Shown: positions 25,877 through 34,932, numbered from the stretch's first letter. The stretch is DNA of 64,000 bases from Olleya sp. YS (GCF_029760915.1 NZ_CP121685.1:1090001-1154000), one strand, 5' to 3'. The notes: generated by a model from the sequence alone, not told the origin. Numbers and translations: made by a program.

Positions 25877-25936
25877 GTTACAATTGTAATAGTAATCGAT
25901 ACAATTCTCCTTAGTTAAATTACTAGAACTAACTGG
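25877..25936 (+). repeat. Intergenic palindrome-family repeat, right copy beside the YbjQ-like gene
   Basis: It begins GTTACAATTGTAA, continues ATCGATACAATTCTCC and ends TACTAGAACTAACTGG. It is the direct-repeat partner of 25461-25527, and together they bracket the YbjQ-like gene. Confidence 0.6.
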
Positions 25937-25946
25937 ACTGTAATAA

Positions 25947-28145
25947 CTATTCTTCGTGTTTCCCTATTAATTCAAAATCCAGATGACGCTTGACTAAATC
26001 TGCTTGTTTTACTTTAACAACAACCTCATCACCAAGCTGGTACATATTTTTTGTTTCGCGTCCTATTAAAGCAAATTGATCTTGATCAAAGTCATAATGA
26101 TCATCTTTTATATCTCTAATTCTAACCATTCCTTCGCATTTATTAGAAATAATCTCAACATAAATTCCCCAATCAGTAACACCAGAAATAACACCAACAA
26201 ATTCTTCGTCTTGATGGTCTTGCATAAATTTGATTTGCATGTATTTAATCGAGTCACGTTCTGCTTTAGTAGCTAGATATTCCATGTTAGAAGAGTGTTT
26301 ACATTTTTCTTCATACACCTCTGCATTGGCAGATTTTTCTTTATCTAAATAGCGTTGTAATAAACGATGCGCCATCACATCTGGATAACGTCTAATTGGT
26401 GATGTGAAGTGACTATAATAATCAAACGCTAAACCGTAATGTCCAATATTATCTGTTGTGTATTCTGCTTTAGACATCGTACGAATTGCTAATGTATCAA
26501 CCAGATTTTGCTCTTTTTGACCTTGTACATCTGATAATAATTTATTTAAAGAAGCAGCAATATTATCTCGACTTTTAAAATTTAATTTATGTCCAAATCT
26601 GGCTACAACACCTTGTAAGGCTGCAAGTTTACTTTCGTCTGGTTCGTCATGTACACGATAGACAAACGTTTTTGGTGGCTTCATTTTAGAGACAAACTCG
26701 GATACTTTTTTGTTGGCAAGAAGCATAAATTCTTCAATTAACTTATTAGCATCTTTACTGGTTTTAAAATGAACACCTACTGGATTAGCCTCTTCATCTA
26801 AAGAGAATTTTACTTCTACTTTATCAAAACTTATCGCTCCATTACGCATGCGTTTACTACGCATTTTCTTAGCTAATTCATCTAATTTTAAAACAGCATC
26901 TGCTATGTTTTGATCAGTTTTATAAGGTTTACCTGTTAACGATACCTCTTGAGGAATCTCATTAGTACCAGACTCTATAATAGCTTGAGCTTCTTCATAA
27001 GCAAATCTAGCATCACTATATGTAACTGTACGACCAAACCATTGGTCTTTAATTTCGGCTTTATCATTTATTTTAAATACTGCAGAGAAGGTATATTTTT
27101 CTTCATGTGGTCGTAACGAGCATGCTCCATTAGAGAGTATTTCTGGTAACATAGGTACCACACGATCTACTAAATATACTGAGGTTGCGCGCTCATACGC
27201 TTCATCATCTAAAACAGTTCCTTCTTTTAAATAGTGTGATACGTCTGCAATATGGATACCTATTTCATATAAGCCATTATCTAAAACTTCAAATGATAAG
27301 GCATCATCAAAATCTTTAGCATCTTTTGGATCTATGGTAAAGGTTAAATCTTTACGCATGTCGCGACGTTTTGCAATTTCTTCTGCTTTAATATCTAAAT
27401 CTATAGTATTTGCATAGTCTTCTACTTCTTTTGGAAATTCGTATGGTAAACCGTATTCTGCTAGTATAGCGTGTATTTCGGTATTATGTTCTCCAGCTTT
27501 ACCTAAAACTTTAATCACTTTTCCATTTGGTGAATCGGCTTTTTCTGGCCAATCTTCCATAGTAACTACTACTTTGTCGCCATCTTCAGCTTTTAATGTT
27601 TTATTAATTGGTACAAAAATATCTGTTTGCATTTTATTACCATCAACCACTACAAAAGCAAAATTTTTGTTTTTATGTATTTGGATAATACCAACATATT
27701 CGGTTTTTGCACGTTTGATAATATTAGTTATTTCTCCTTCTAACTTACCACGTTTTCTACGTTTATACACATATACTTCAACTTCGTCACCATTTAATGC
27801 TTTATTAACATTGTTAGATGCTATATAAATATCATCTTCAAACGCATCACAAATAACATAACCGTTACCACGTTGTGCAGCATCAAAAATACCTGTGTGA
27901 TACTCGGTATTTAGAATAGCTTTAAACTTACCACGATCAACTTGTTCAATTTCTTCTTTTGAAGCAAGTTTAGCAAGTGTTTTTATAATTTGGTTTCTGC
28001 TACTAGCATCATTAACACCAAGTTTAGCAGCTATTTGTTTATAATTAAAGGATTGGTTTCTATCTTTTTTTAAAATACTTAGAATAGTATTTGTTAGGTT
28101 GGAAATCTTATTATGAGATGGTTTCCTTTTTTTCTTTTTTGTCAT
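25947..28145 (-). CDS. rnr: Ribonuclease R
   Basis: A 732-residue 3'-5' exoribonuclease of the RNB family that degrades structured RNA and takes part in quality control. It has an N-terminal winged-helix region (about 10-65), cold-shock domains (about 70-220) and the RNB domain with the IDPKDAKDFDDA metal motif (near 270). A C-terminal S1 domain (about 640-725) starts at FVGVISGVTDWGIYVEI. Complete. The start ATG at 28145 faces a 700-bp divergent intergenic region. Confidence 0.95.
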   Translation of the reverse strand: MTKKKKRKPSHNKISNLTNTILSILKKDRNQSFNYKQIAAKLGVNDASSRNQIIKTLAKLASKEEIEQVDRGKFKAILNTEYHTGIFDAAQRGNGYVICDAFEDDIYIASNNVNKALNGDEVEVYVYKRRKRGKLEGEITNIIKRAKTEYVGIIQIHKNKNFAFVVVDGNKMQTDIFVPINKTLKAEDGDKVVVTMEDWPEKADSPNGKVIKVLGKAGEHNTEIHAILAEYGLPYEFPKEVEDYANTIDLDIKAEEIAKRRDMRKDLTFTIDPKDAKDFDDALSFEVLDNGLYEIGIHIADVSHYLKEGTVLDDEAYERATSVYLVDRVVPMLPEILSNGACSLRPHEEKYTFSAVFKINDKAEIKDQWFGRTVTYSDARFAYEEAQAIIESGTNEIPQEVSLTGKPYKTDQNIADAVLKLDELAKKMRSKRMRNGAISFDKVEVKFSLDEEANPVGVHFKTSKDANKLIEEFMLLANKKVSEFVSKMKPPKTFVYRVHDEPDESKLAALQGVVARFGHKLNFKSRDNIAASLNKLLSDVQGQKEQNLVDTLAIRTMSKAEYTTDNIGHYGLAFDYYSHFTSPIRRYPDVMAHRLLQRYLDKEKSANAEVYEEKCKHSSNMEYLATKAERDSIKYMQIKFMQDHQDEEFVGVISGVTDWGIYVEIISNKCEGMVRIRDIKDDHYDFDQDQFALIGRETKNMYQLGDEVVVKVKQADLVKRHLDFELIGKHEE

Positions 28146-28844
28146 TTAAATTGTAATCTATTGAATTTCTAAAGTTAACTGAAATTCTGTTATTTTCTAA
28201 CTTAATATAGGAGGAGAGAAGGTATTAAGTTTATGCAAAGCTACGCTTTTAATATTAAATCAAAATTAAAGTATCATTAACTTTAAATTTTAGACTTATT
28301 CACATTTATATTATATATCATTTATTTCTTTTAAAAAATTTGAAAAATAATGATGATGATTATTGCTTGTTAATAGCGGTATAACTTTTTATTATTTTAC
28401 TTTGAATTAATAGTTAGACTGTTCTATTAACATCTTATTAGTTAGTTAAATCTCTTATTTTAAAGCATATTAAGTATGCTGTTAACAATTGTTAATAATA
28501 GCTATTAACGGTATAATTTTAATAAGTAATTTAAAAATTACTGTGTATTAAACTCTTTTTTATGCTTATAAATGACTAAAAAGTAAAGACTAACTTTTTT
28601 GGTAGTTAATAATTAATTTTAGTTTGTAAAAAAGAAACTATAATCCTAATAAAAGTTTTAAAAAAGAATAAGAAGATATTAACAAGTAATGAATATTTAA
28701 ACCAAGAGAAGTTAACAATCTACAGAAGCACTTTAATTTTAAAACTAAAAACAAAATTAATTTTTATGAATAAGTTACCTTGTATTAGTTATTAATACTT
28801 GTAAGCAATTATTAACTTTGAAGTCTAAACAACACACTACTACA
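28146..28844. other. Long AT-rich divergent intergenic region between rnr and rpiB
   Basis: About 700 bp without a convincing reading frame. It contains a possible rnr -7 element (minus-strand TAGCTTTG, 28236-28243) and the hairpin AGCATA-TTAAG-TATGCT (28464-28480). The latter is immediately followed by the perfect palindrome TTAACAATTGTTAA (28482-28495). A repeated GCGGTATAACTTTT/ACGGTATAATTTTA word lies near 28376 and 28508, and many TTAAC words are spread through it. The rpiB promoter is at its right end. A small RNA or a regulated control region is possible. Nothing proves it. Confidence 0.5.
28813..28820 (+). promoter_or_regulatory. -7 promoter element (TAACTTTG) for rpiB
   Basis: TAACTTTG fits TAnnTTTG and lies 24 nt before the ATG at 28845. 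The TTG inside it cannot be a translation start for the same transcript, which supports the ATG. Confidence 0.55.
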
Positions 28845-29279
28845 ATGAAAATAGCAATAGGAAACGATCACGCAGGTACAGACTATAAATTTGCAATCGT
28901 TAAACATTTAGAAGCCAAAGGAATTACTGTTACTAACTACGGAACAAACGAAAACAGTAGTGTAGATTACCCAGATTTTGTACATCCAGTAGCTACAGAT
29001 GTAGAAAACAAAGCTGTAGATTACGGAATCTTAATATGTGGTAGCGCTAATGGTGTTGCTATGACAGCAAATAAACATCAAAAAGTAAGAGCTGGTGTAT
29101 GTTGGACTAAAGAGATTACCGAATTAACCAGACAACATAATAACGCTAATATTATTTGTATACCAGCACGTTATACAGCTGTACAACAAGCAATAGCAAT
29201 GGTTGATGTGTTTTTAGAGACTACTTTCGAAGGAGGACGTCATCAAAATCGTGTGGATAAAATACCTTTAAGCTGTTAG
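28845..29279 (+). CDS. rpiB: Ribose 5-phosphate isomerase B
   Basis: A 144-residue LacAB/RpiB-type sugar isomerase interconverting ribose-5-P and ribulose-5-P in the pentose phosphate pathway. MKIAIGNDHAGTDYK is the typical start, ILICGSANGVAMTANK carries the active-site Cys region, and RQHNNANIICIPAR is present. The ATG at 28845 is preferred over an in-frame TTG inside the promoter. The metal transporter gene starts three bases after its stop. Confidence 0.92.
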   Translation: MKIAIGNDHAGTDYKFAIVKHLEAKGITVTNYGTNENSSVDYPDFVHPVATDVENKAVDYGILICGSANGVAMTANKHQKVRAGVCWTKEITELTRQHNNANIICIPARYTAVQQAIAMVDVFLETTFEGGRHQNRVDKIPLSC

Positions 29280-29282
29280 ACA

Positions 29283-30200
29283 ATGGGTCATTCGCACTCA
29301 CATAACCACTCTCATGATCATGGAGATTTAAAAGGTCGTAATCTTTTAATTTCTATCTTTTTAAATATACTTATTACTGTTGCTCAAGTAATAGGTGGAA
29401 TACTTTCTGGTAGTTTAGCCTTATTAAGTGATGCTTTACATAATTTTAGTGATGTCTTATCTTTAATAGTAAGTTATGTTGCAGACAGATTATCTAAACG
29501 AAAAGCTTCTTTAAATAAAACCTTTGGCTATAAACGTGCCGAAATACTTGCAGCTTTTATCAATGCAGCAACTTTAATAATTGTTGCAGTATTATTAATT
29601 ATTGAAGCTATAGAGCGTTTTCAAAACCCACAAGATATTGAGAGTAATTTAGTAATCTGGTTATCTTTAATCGCTATTTTAGGTAATGGCTTTAGTGTGT
29701 TACTTCTTAAAAAAGACAGCAAATCTAACATGAATATGCGCAGCGCTTACCTACACTTATTAACAGATATGATGGCAAGCGTTGCAGTATTTATAGGTGG
29801 ATTACTAATGAAGTACTACCAAATTTATTGGGTAGATAGTGCCTTAACTTTAGCAATAGCATTATACTTAATTTATATGGGCTTTGATTTGTTAAAAGCC
29901 TCCACTAAAGTATTGATGTTGTTTACTCCAGACGAGATACCTGTAGATGAGATTGTAAAAGAGATTAACGCTTTCGCGGAAATTAAAAACGTTCATCACA
30001 TACATGTGTGGCAATTAAATGAAGATGAAATACATTTTGAAGCACATATCGATTTTGAAAACGATATAACTTTATCAGAGTTTGATAGTATTTTACATAA
30101 GGTTGAAGACTTATTATATGATAAATTTGAAATTAATCACGTTAATATCCAACCAGAGTATGATAAGGATGATGCTAAGGATGTGATTGTTCAAGACTAA
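29283..30200 (+). CDS. Cation diffusion facilitator (zinc/cobalt efflux) transporter
   Basis: A 305-residue CDF-family antiporter with a His-rich metal-binding N-terminus (MGHSHSHNHSHDHGD) and six membrane helices. HxxxD/DxxxD metal sites lie in helices 2 (DALHNFSD) and 5 (HLLTDMMAS). The C-terminal cytoplasmic metallochaperone-like domain (about 215-300) includes VHHIHVWQL. It is closest to the CzcD/ZitB zinc exporters. It is coupled to rpiB by a three-base gap. Confidence 0.9.
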   Translation: MGHSHSHNHSHDHGDLKGRNLLISIFLNILITVAQVIGGILSGSLALLSDALHNFSDVLSLIVSYVADRLSKRKASLNKTFGYKRAEILAAFINAATLIIVAVLLIIEAIERFQNPQDIESNLVIWLSLIAILGNGFSVLLLKKDSKSNMNMRSAYLHLLTDMMASVAVFIGGLLMKYYQIYWVDSALTLAIALYLIYMGFDLLKASTKVLMLFTPDEIPVDEIVKEINAFAEIKNVHHIHVWQLNEDEIHFEAHIDFENDITLSEFDSILHKVEDLLYDKFEINHVNIQPEYDKDDAKDVIVQD

Positions 30201-30243
30201 TAATTACTTTGAAAAAGCAGGAATCTCTTGAATTAAAGAGATA

Positions 30244-30341
30244 CGTCACTTCGAGTGAAATTCTTTTTTAAGAATTTTGTATCGAGAAGATTTAAAAGGT
30301 TCTCGATACAATTCTCCTACGTCGAATCACTCGAACTGACG
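30244..30341. repeat. 98-bp imperfect inverted repeat (head-to-head palindromic element)
   Basis: The outer arm CGTCACTTCGAGTGA pairs with TCACTCGAACTGACG (one mismatch in 15). The inner arm TTGTATCGAGAA (30278-30289) pairs perfectly with TTCTCGATACAA (30300-30311). The left half carries its own AATTCTT/AAGAATT hairpin. Single half-copies of the same family occur at 25461, 25877 and 42783. It could form a strong stem that ends transcription of the cation transporter gene. Confidence 0.8.
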
Positions 30342-30354
30342 AAATAATATATAT

Positions 30355-30798
30355 ATGCTAAATATTATAGTAAAAACCTTTCAAGAATTTACAACACAAG
30401 AGTTGTACGACCTACTTCAACTACGTAGTGAAGTATTTGTAGTCGAGCAAAATTGTGTCTATCAAGATATTGATAATAAAGATCAAAACGCATTACACGT
30501 AATTGGTTTTAAAGACAACAAAGTTGTGGCTTACACACGACTTTTTAAACCAGGTGATTATTTTGAATTAGCAAGTATTGGTCGAGTAGTGGTTGCAAAA
30601 AATGAAAGACACCACAAATATGGTTATGATATTATGAAAGCGTCTATTGACGCTATAAAAACATATTATAACGAAACTAAAATTAAAATTTCAGCACAAT
30701 GTTACCTGAAAAGCTTCTATAATAATTTAGGTTTTTTTGAAGTAGGAGAGCAGTATCTTGAAGACGGAATCCCTCATGTGGCGATGATTAAAAATTAA
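30355..30798 (+). CDS. ElaA-like GNAT acetyltransferase
   Basis: A 147-residue GNAT-fold protein of the ElaA type. It contains LYDLLQLRSEVFVVEQNCVYQDID near the N-terminus, the acetyl-CoA loop GRVVVAKNERHHKYGYDIMK in the middle and the NNLGFFEVGEQYLEDGIPHVAMIK end. The substrate is unknown. Its stop overlaps the end of the convergent OmpA-like gene by four bases. Confidence 0.85.
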   Translation: MLNIIVKTFQEFTTQELYDLLQLRSEVFVVEQNCVYQDIDNKDQNALHVIGFKDNKVVAYTRLFKPGDYFELASIGRVVVAKNERHHKYGYDIMKASIDAIKTYYNETKIKISAQCYLKSFYNNLGFFEVGEQYLEDGIPHVAMIKN

Positions 30799-31673
30799 TC
30801 TTCTTTACCAACATAAGTCACTAAAATCTCGACACGTCTATCAAATTTTGGGTCTCCACCAAGTGGGAATTTACGACGCATACCAACATATTTCATACGT
30901 TTTTTATCCACACCTTTTTTAGCTAAATAATCATAAATATATTTAGCTCGTGCAACAGATAAGTTTCGTTTTTTTGTCTTTTTATCAATTGCATCGCGAC
31001 TCATTTGTGTACAACACACATGACCTTGAATGGTAAAATAAATATTCTTTTTGTCTACTAATAACTTTGCTAAATTTTCTAATGTTTTTTTAGACTCTGG
31101 AGTAACATAACTATAACTGGTTTTAAAATATATTTTATCTAAAATAATTTTATCCCCTTTTTTTATAGTGCCTTTAGCAATGTCTTCAGTGGTAACTTTT
31201 TTCTTCTCTTTAGGTTCGTCTTTTTTTATTTCAGTAACCTCAACCGGTTTTTTCTCTGGTTTTTTTTCTTCTGTTTTAGGGGTAACTATAATTTCTACTT
31301 TACGGTTTAATCCTCTTATTTTATGGACTTCTTCTTCGTTTAATACCTTTAATAATATTTCACCTTTACCATTGACGTTGGTAATTAAACTTTCATCAAT
31401 TCCGTAACCAGAAAATAACTCTTTAATAGTGTTAGCTCTATTCTGAGATAACTCTAAATTATAGTCGTTAGAACCACGATCGTCACAAAATCCATAAATA
31501 GATATTTTTTGAATAGGAATGGTATCTAAGCTAGAAATAAACAATAGAATTCTGTTTTCCTCTGTTAAAGGGACGTCATATTCGTCTGTGTTAAAATATA
31601 CATCATGAGTTAATTCGTTTTGCGAAAAAACCATAGATGTACTAAGTAATATGAAAAGTAATAGATGTTTCAT
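30795..31673 (-). CDS. Protein with two OmpA-like peptidoglycan-binding domains
   Basis: A 292-residue exported protein (signal peptide about 1-18). It has an OmpA-like domain at about 22-130 (GFCDDRGSNDYNLELSQNRA), a Lys/Glu/Pro linker and a second, variant OmpA-like domain at about 175-290. The second holds the GHVCC motif common in Bacteroidota and the FDRRVEILVTYV end. No barrel or lipobox is seen, so it is probably periplasmic, holding peptidoglycan. It is downstream of the ctpA gene on the same strand, but has its own promoter. Confidence 0.8.
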   Translation of the reverse strand: MKHLLLFILLSTSMVFSQNELTHDVYFNTDEYDVPLTEENRILLFISSLDTIPIQKISIYGFCDDRGSNDYNLELSQNRANTIKELFSGYGIDESLITNVNGKGEILLKVLNEEEVHKIRGLNRKVEIIVTPKTEEKKPEKKPVEVTEIKKDEPKEKKKVTTEDIAKGTIKKGDKIILDKIYFKTSYSYVTPESKKTLENLAKLLVDKKNIYFTIQGHVCCTQMSRDAIDKKTKKRNLSVARAKYIYDYLAKKGVDKKRMKYVGMRRKFPLGGDPKFDRRVEILVTYVGKED

Positions 31674-31698
31674 AACTTTAAACTAACATTAAATATAC

Positions 31699-31706
31699 CA
31701 AAAATA
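31699..31706 (-). promoter_or_regulatory. -7 promoter element (TATTTTTG) for the OmpA-like gene
   Basis: The minus strand has TATTTTTG 25 nt upstream of the ATG at 31673. Confidence 0.5.
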
Positions 31707-31732
31707 AAATTTGTTAATTTTTTTCTGATATT

Positions 31733-33367
31733 TTAGTTTAAATATCTGTTGTATTTTGAAGGATTTGAGAGTATTTCAGTAGCTGTTTTAATAGCCTCAT
31801 TATTGGTTTTGTAATACTCATATAAACCTTCTCTGTAGACATAACGCTTAACAATTTCTTCAGTTAATAAATTTATTAATTGCTTTTTGTTATCCTCGAC
31901 TGCTTTAGCTTTAGAGTTATCTAAATTAGTAATTAATGTTTTGTAATCTCTATTGATATCATCATCAAGGTTTTCGGTTTTAGAGACTTCTAACGCTTTT
32001 TTGAAGGCTTTTTCAGTTTCGGTTTCAAATTCGAAACCTGTTGTGTTTAAGTAGTTTTTAAACGCATTAAAATCTGAATCTGATAGTTTAAAAGTAGAAA
32101 TATCATCAACTTTATTAGAGTAATAATATTTAGTCGCATAGTCAAATATACTTTGACTGTTTAGAATAGCATCTGTAATAGCTGTGTTTTTAGTAACCTC
32201 AACCGCTTCGTCTGGAAAGACTCCACCACCATCAAATACTTTTCTTCCATTTTTGGTTTTAAACGCGTTATAATTTTCTTGCTTTACTCGTACTGCATTT
32301 CCATTTTCATCTCTATTCCAATAATCTAACGCTTGGATGCATCGTCCAGAAGGCGTGTAATATCTAGAAATAGTTACTTTAAGCTGTGTACCATAGGTTA
32401 GTTTTTTAGGACGTTGTACCAATCCTTTACCAAAACTTCTAGAACCCACAACAACAGCACGATCTATGTCTTGAAGTGTACCTGCAACAATTTCTGAAGC
32501 GGAAGCGCTACGACCATTAATTAAAACTACTACAGGAATCTCTGTATCGACAGGTTCTTTTTTTGTGTAATAGGTTTTATTGTATTTTTTTACTTTGGAT
32601 TTTGTGGTTACTACCAATTGACCCTTAGGCACAAAAAGATTAACCACATTTACAGCTTCGTTTAATAATCCTCCGGGATTACTTCTTAAATCCAAAATAA
32701 TTTGTTTAGCACCTTGGGCTTTTAAATCTTTTAATGCATAACCTGTCTGCAGTGACGCTTTGGTATTAAACTTTTGAAGGACGATGTATCCCGTTTTATC
32801 GTCAATCATAGAAAAATGTGGCACAGCGTCAATCTCTATTTCAGATCTTGTAACTGTTGCTGTATTGGTTTTTCCTTGACGTTTGTAAGTCACTTTTAAA
32901 GCAGAATTTGGCGCACCTTTTAACAAGTTAGACGCATCACCATCATATCCAGAAACAGTTACTCCATCTACAGCAATAATCTCATCTCCAGCTTTTAATC
33001 CAGCTTTATCAGCAGGATACCCTTTATAAGGTTCAACAACTACAAGCTTGTCTTTTAAGGTTCTAATACGTGCTCCAACACCAGTATAATCTCCTGTACG
33101 ACGTATACGTTCTGCTTCAACATCTTGCTCGTTGTAAAATTTAGTATATGGATCTAAATCGTTTAACATGTTTTTAATGGCATTATCCATTAAATCTGCA
33201 GGATTAGTTTCGTCCACATAGTTCATATTCAGCTCTTTAAAAAGCGTAGTAAATATCTCTATTTGTTTAGCAATTTCAAAAAAATCGTTCTTAAAAGCGG
33301 TTCCTGTAAATAGGATAGTGACAGCAAATATTGGAATTAAAATGCGTCGTTTTAGTAAGTGTTTCAT
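31733..33367 (-). CDS. S41 family C-terminal processing protease
   Basis: A 544-residue periplasmic serine protease of the CtpA/Prc type with an N-terminal membrane anchor (about 9-25). The PDZ domain is at about 85-165 (YTGVGARIRTLKDKLVVVEPY). The S41 catalytic core has the nucleophile region NGRSASASEIVAGTLQD and the general-base lysine in GSRSFGKGLVQ. The C-terminal helical extension (about 380-544) is common in Bacteroidota. It lies 38 bp after rnpA on the same strand, an arrangement I believe is common in Flavobacteriia. Confidence 0.9.
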   Translation of the reverse strand: MKHLLKRRILIPIFAVTILFTGTAFKNDFFEIAKQIEIFTTLFKELNMNYVDETNPADLMDNAIKNMLNDLDPYTKFYNEQDVEAERIRRTGDYTGVGARIRTLKDKLVVVEPYKGYPADKAGLKAGDEIIAVDGVTVSGYDGDASNLLKGAPNSALKVTYKRQGKTNTATVTRSEIEIDAVPHFSMIDDKTGYIVLQKFNTKASLQTGYALKDLKAQGAKQIILDLRSNPGGLLNEAVNVVNLFVPKGQLVVTTKSKVKKYNKTYYTKKEPVDTEIPVVVLINGRSASASEIVAGTLQDIDRAVVVGSRSFGKGLVQRPKKLTYGTQLKVTISRYYTPSGRCIQALDYWNRDENGNAVRVKQENYNAFKTKNGRKVFDGGGVFPDEAVEVTKNTAITDAILNSQSIFDYATKYYYSNKVDDISTFKLSDSDFNAFKNYLNTTGFEFETETEKAFKKALEVSKTENLDDDINRDYKTLITNLDNSKAKAVEDNKKQLINLLTEEIVKRYVYREGLYEYYKTNNEAIKTATEILSNPSKYNRYLN

Positions 33368-33405
33368 TTGTAATATGTGTTTCTTGAAAGTCTTAAAAAA
33401 GTAAT

Positions 33406-33771
33406 TTAAGACTTTACAATTTGGTCTTTAAATTTAGATAGTAGTGTCTTTATTTTAGCATCAACTAGCTTAAAATCTGGCATGTCTTTACTAATATATA
33501 AAATCATAAGCGTACAATGGTCAATATTATTGTCTATTAACATAGTTTTATTTAGTCGGTAACCCTCTCTAAGCAATCTTTTTATGCGATTTCTATCCAC
33601 CGCTTTTTTAAAATAACGTTTACTAACAGACACACCAACTTTTAGAGCATCATCATTTTTTAAATAGACCATCCGCAAAGGATATGCCGAAATGGATTGA
33701 CCCTCTGCAAACAATTGCTCAATTGCTTTTTGGCTTTTAAGCTTGTCGTGTTTGTTAAACGTGAAGCGCAT
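33406..33771 (-). CDS. rnpA: Ribonuclease P protein component
   Basis: A 121-residue basic protein that assists RNase P RNA in cutting 5' leaders from pre-tRNA. The family signature is partly visible as VGVSVSKRYFKKAVDRNRIKRLLREGYR (about 46-73), with the N-terminal FNKHDKLKSQKAIEQLF. Complete. It starts six bases after the stop of the S24 repressor gene and has no visible promoter of its own, so at least part of its transcription may come from the repressor's promoter. Confidence 0.95.
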   Translation of the reverse strand: MRFTFNKHDKLKSQKAIEQLFAEGQSISAYPLRMVYLKNDDALKVGVSVSKRYFKKAVDRNRIKRLLREGYRLNKTMLIDNNIDHCTLMILYISKDMPDFKLVDAKIKTLLSKFKDQIVKS

Positions 33772-33777
33772 GAAGAT

Positions 33778-34590
33778 TTAATTATTTAAAACCTTATTTT
33801 TTAATCGTTCTTGAAGCTCTACTAATTTACTTTCAAGGTCATGCAATCTGTCGTAAACATCTATTGGTTCTGGCATTTGCTTAGAGGCAAACATAGTCAC
33901 ATACCAAATTTCCATGATATCTTCTGCGTCTATGGTGTATGTTGGATAGTTACCATCTTTGTTATCGCTTTTTAAAATGAGTTTACCACGCTCTTCAATA
34001 CGGTTAATCACACGTTTTAAAACAATACCATCGTTTTTACTAACAATAACATAAACACGACCATCTTTAACATCGTTTAAATCTTCGACATACTTTCCAA
34101 AAACTAAATCACCATCAAAAAAAGTACGCACCATAGAGTTGCCTTGCACTTCAAAACATCTAAAGGTCCCATTGTTTAATTGTGGCATATTAAAAGAGGG
34201 TAAGGTTTCGATAAACTCACTATCTCCATAACCATCTAAATAACCAGCTCTAGCTTTTACAGGAACGTAAACAACGTTTTCTTCATTCTCTTGATTAACA
34301 GAAATCACTTGAGGGACTCCAGAATATGTTTGAATCTGTGCTACATCCTGCTTTAGCATCACCTCACTTTTACCAAATAAATAGTCTGGATTAATATTAA
34401 ATTCTTCAATAATAGCACTTAATACATCATAACCAGGTTTTGTTTTTTTACGCGTACCATCCTCTTGTGGGCGACCATTAACAATACTATCTATAGTGGT
34501 TCCTGTAACACCTATACGTTTAGAAAACGCATAATTATTAAGCTTAAAATGGTTAATTATTGCTGTAATTTTTTCATCTATTTGTTTCAT
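33778..34590 (-). CDS. HTH-S24 (CI/LexA-like) autoproteolytic repressor
   Basis: A 270-residue regulator. The N-terminal helix-turn-helix is at about 1-72 (FSKRIGVTGTTIDSIVNGR). A peptidase S24 domain (about 105-235) follows, with cleavage site A115-G116 (KARAGYL), nucleophile S152 in VQGNSM and lysine K192 in GIVLKRV. A short coiled tail ends it. Such proteins hold DNA until damage-activated RecA or another signal triggers self-cleavage. It faces the 1150-residue gene across a region with repeated operator-like words. The same words recur at the lysis cassette promoter, so I infer it controls both. Downstream it abuts rnpA. Confidence 0.9.
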   Translation of the reverse strand: MKQIDEKITAIINHFKLNNYAFSKRIGVTGTTIDSIVNGRPQEDGTRKKTKPGYDVLSAIIEEFNINPDYLFGKSEVMLKQDVAQIQTYSGVPQVISVNQENEENVVYVPVKARAGYLDGYGDSEFIETLPSFNMPQLNNGTFRCFEVQGNSMVRTFFDGDLVFGKYVEDLNDVKDGRVYVIVSKNDGIVLKRVINRIEERGKLILKSDNKDGNYPTYTIDAEDIMEIWYVTMFASKQMPEPIDVYDRLHDLESKLVELQERLKNKVLNN

Positions 34591-34617
34591 AGCCTAAAAA
34601 ATAAAGAGGTTAACACT

Positions 34618-34673
34618 TTTTACAAAATTTATTGTAAAATGTTTGTTTTAATTTGTAAAATGTTGTATTTTTG
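34618..34673 (+). promoter_or_regulatory. Operator-promoter A, upstream of the 1150-residue gene
   Basis: The word TTACAAAATTTA is at 34620-34631, TGTAAAATGTTTG at 34633-34645 and TTTGTAAAATGTT at 34652-34664. The TTGTAAAA half-sites are spaced 21 bp, and TTTTACAA/TTGTAAAA form an inverted repeat (34618-34639). TTTG at 34642-34645, a 20-nt spacer and TATTTTTG at 34666-34673 make a full Bacteroidota promoter toward the 1150-residue gene, with the words overlapping it. Operator-promoter B at 41336-41400 carries the same words. Confidence 0.8.
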
Positions 34674-34932
34674 TCTCGTTAATGAACTGCTAATATACAA
34701 AATTATCTAAAAATCAAACATTTGTATAAATATTAATTAACAAATTATAGATTTTTAAAAGTTATTTTCTTTAAAAATTAAATATTAGCTCAACCATTCA
34801 ACAAAATGTTAGAATGACTCAAATTTTTATGTCTTAAGTAATTAAGGCTTGATTAAGGTAAACCTGTTAGAAAAGCGAAACGATAACAGCGTTCTTAATT
34901 GAACCAATATTAATTAAATAAACATTAAAAAA
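34674..34932. other. Long untranslated leader of the 1150-residue gene and repressor control region
   Basis: About 250 nt of AT-rich DNA between promoter A and the ATG at 34933, with no reading frame. A minus-strand TAATTTTG at 34698-34705 is a candidate -7 box for the repressor gene, whose transcript would then cross the operator. GTTAGAAAAGCG at 34866-34877 is the exact reverse complement of a word at 41405-41416, just after promoter B. Confidence 0.5.

Noticed and set aside
28818-28844. TTG start giving nine extra residues on RpiB
   Set aside because: The TTG is part of the TAACTTTG promoter box. The ATG at 28845 gives the family N-terminus.
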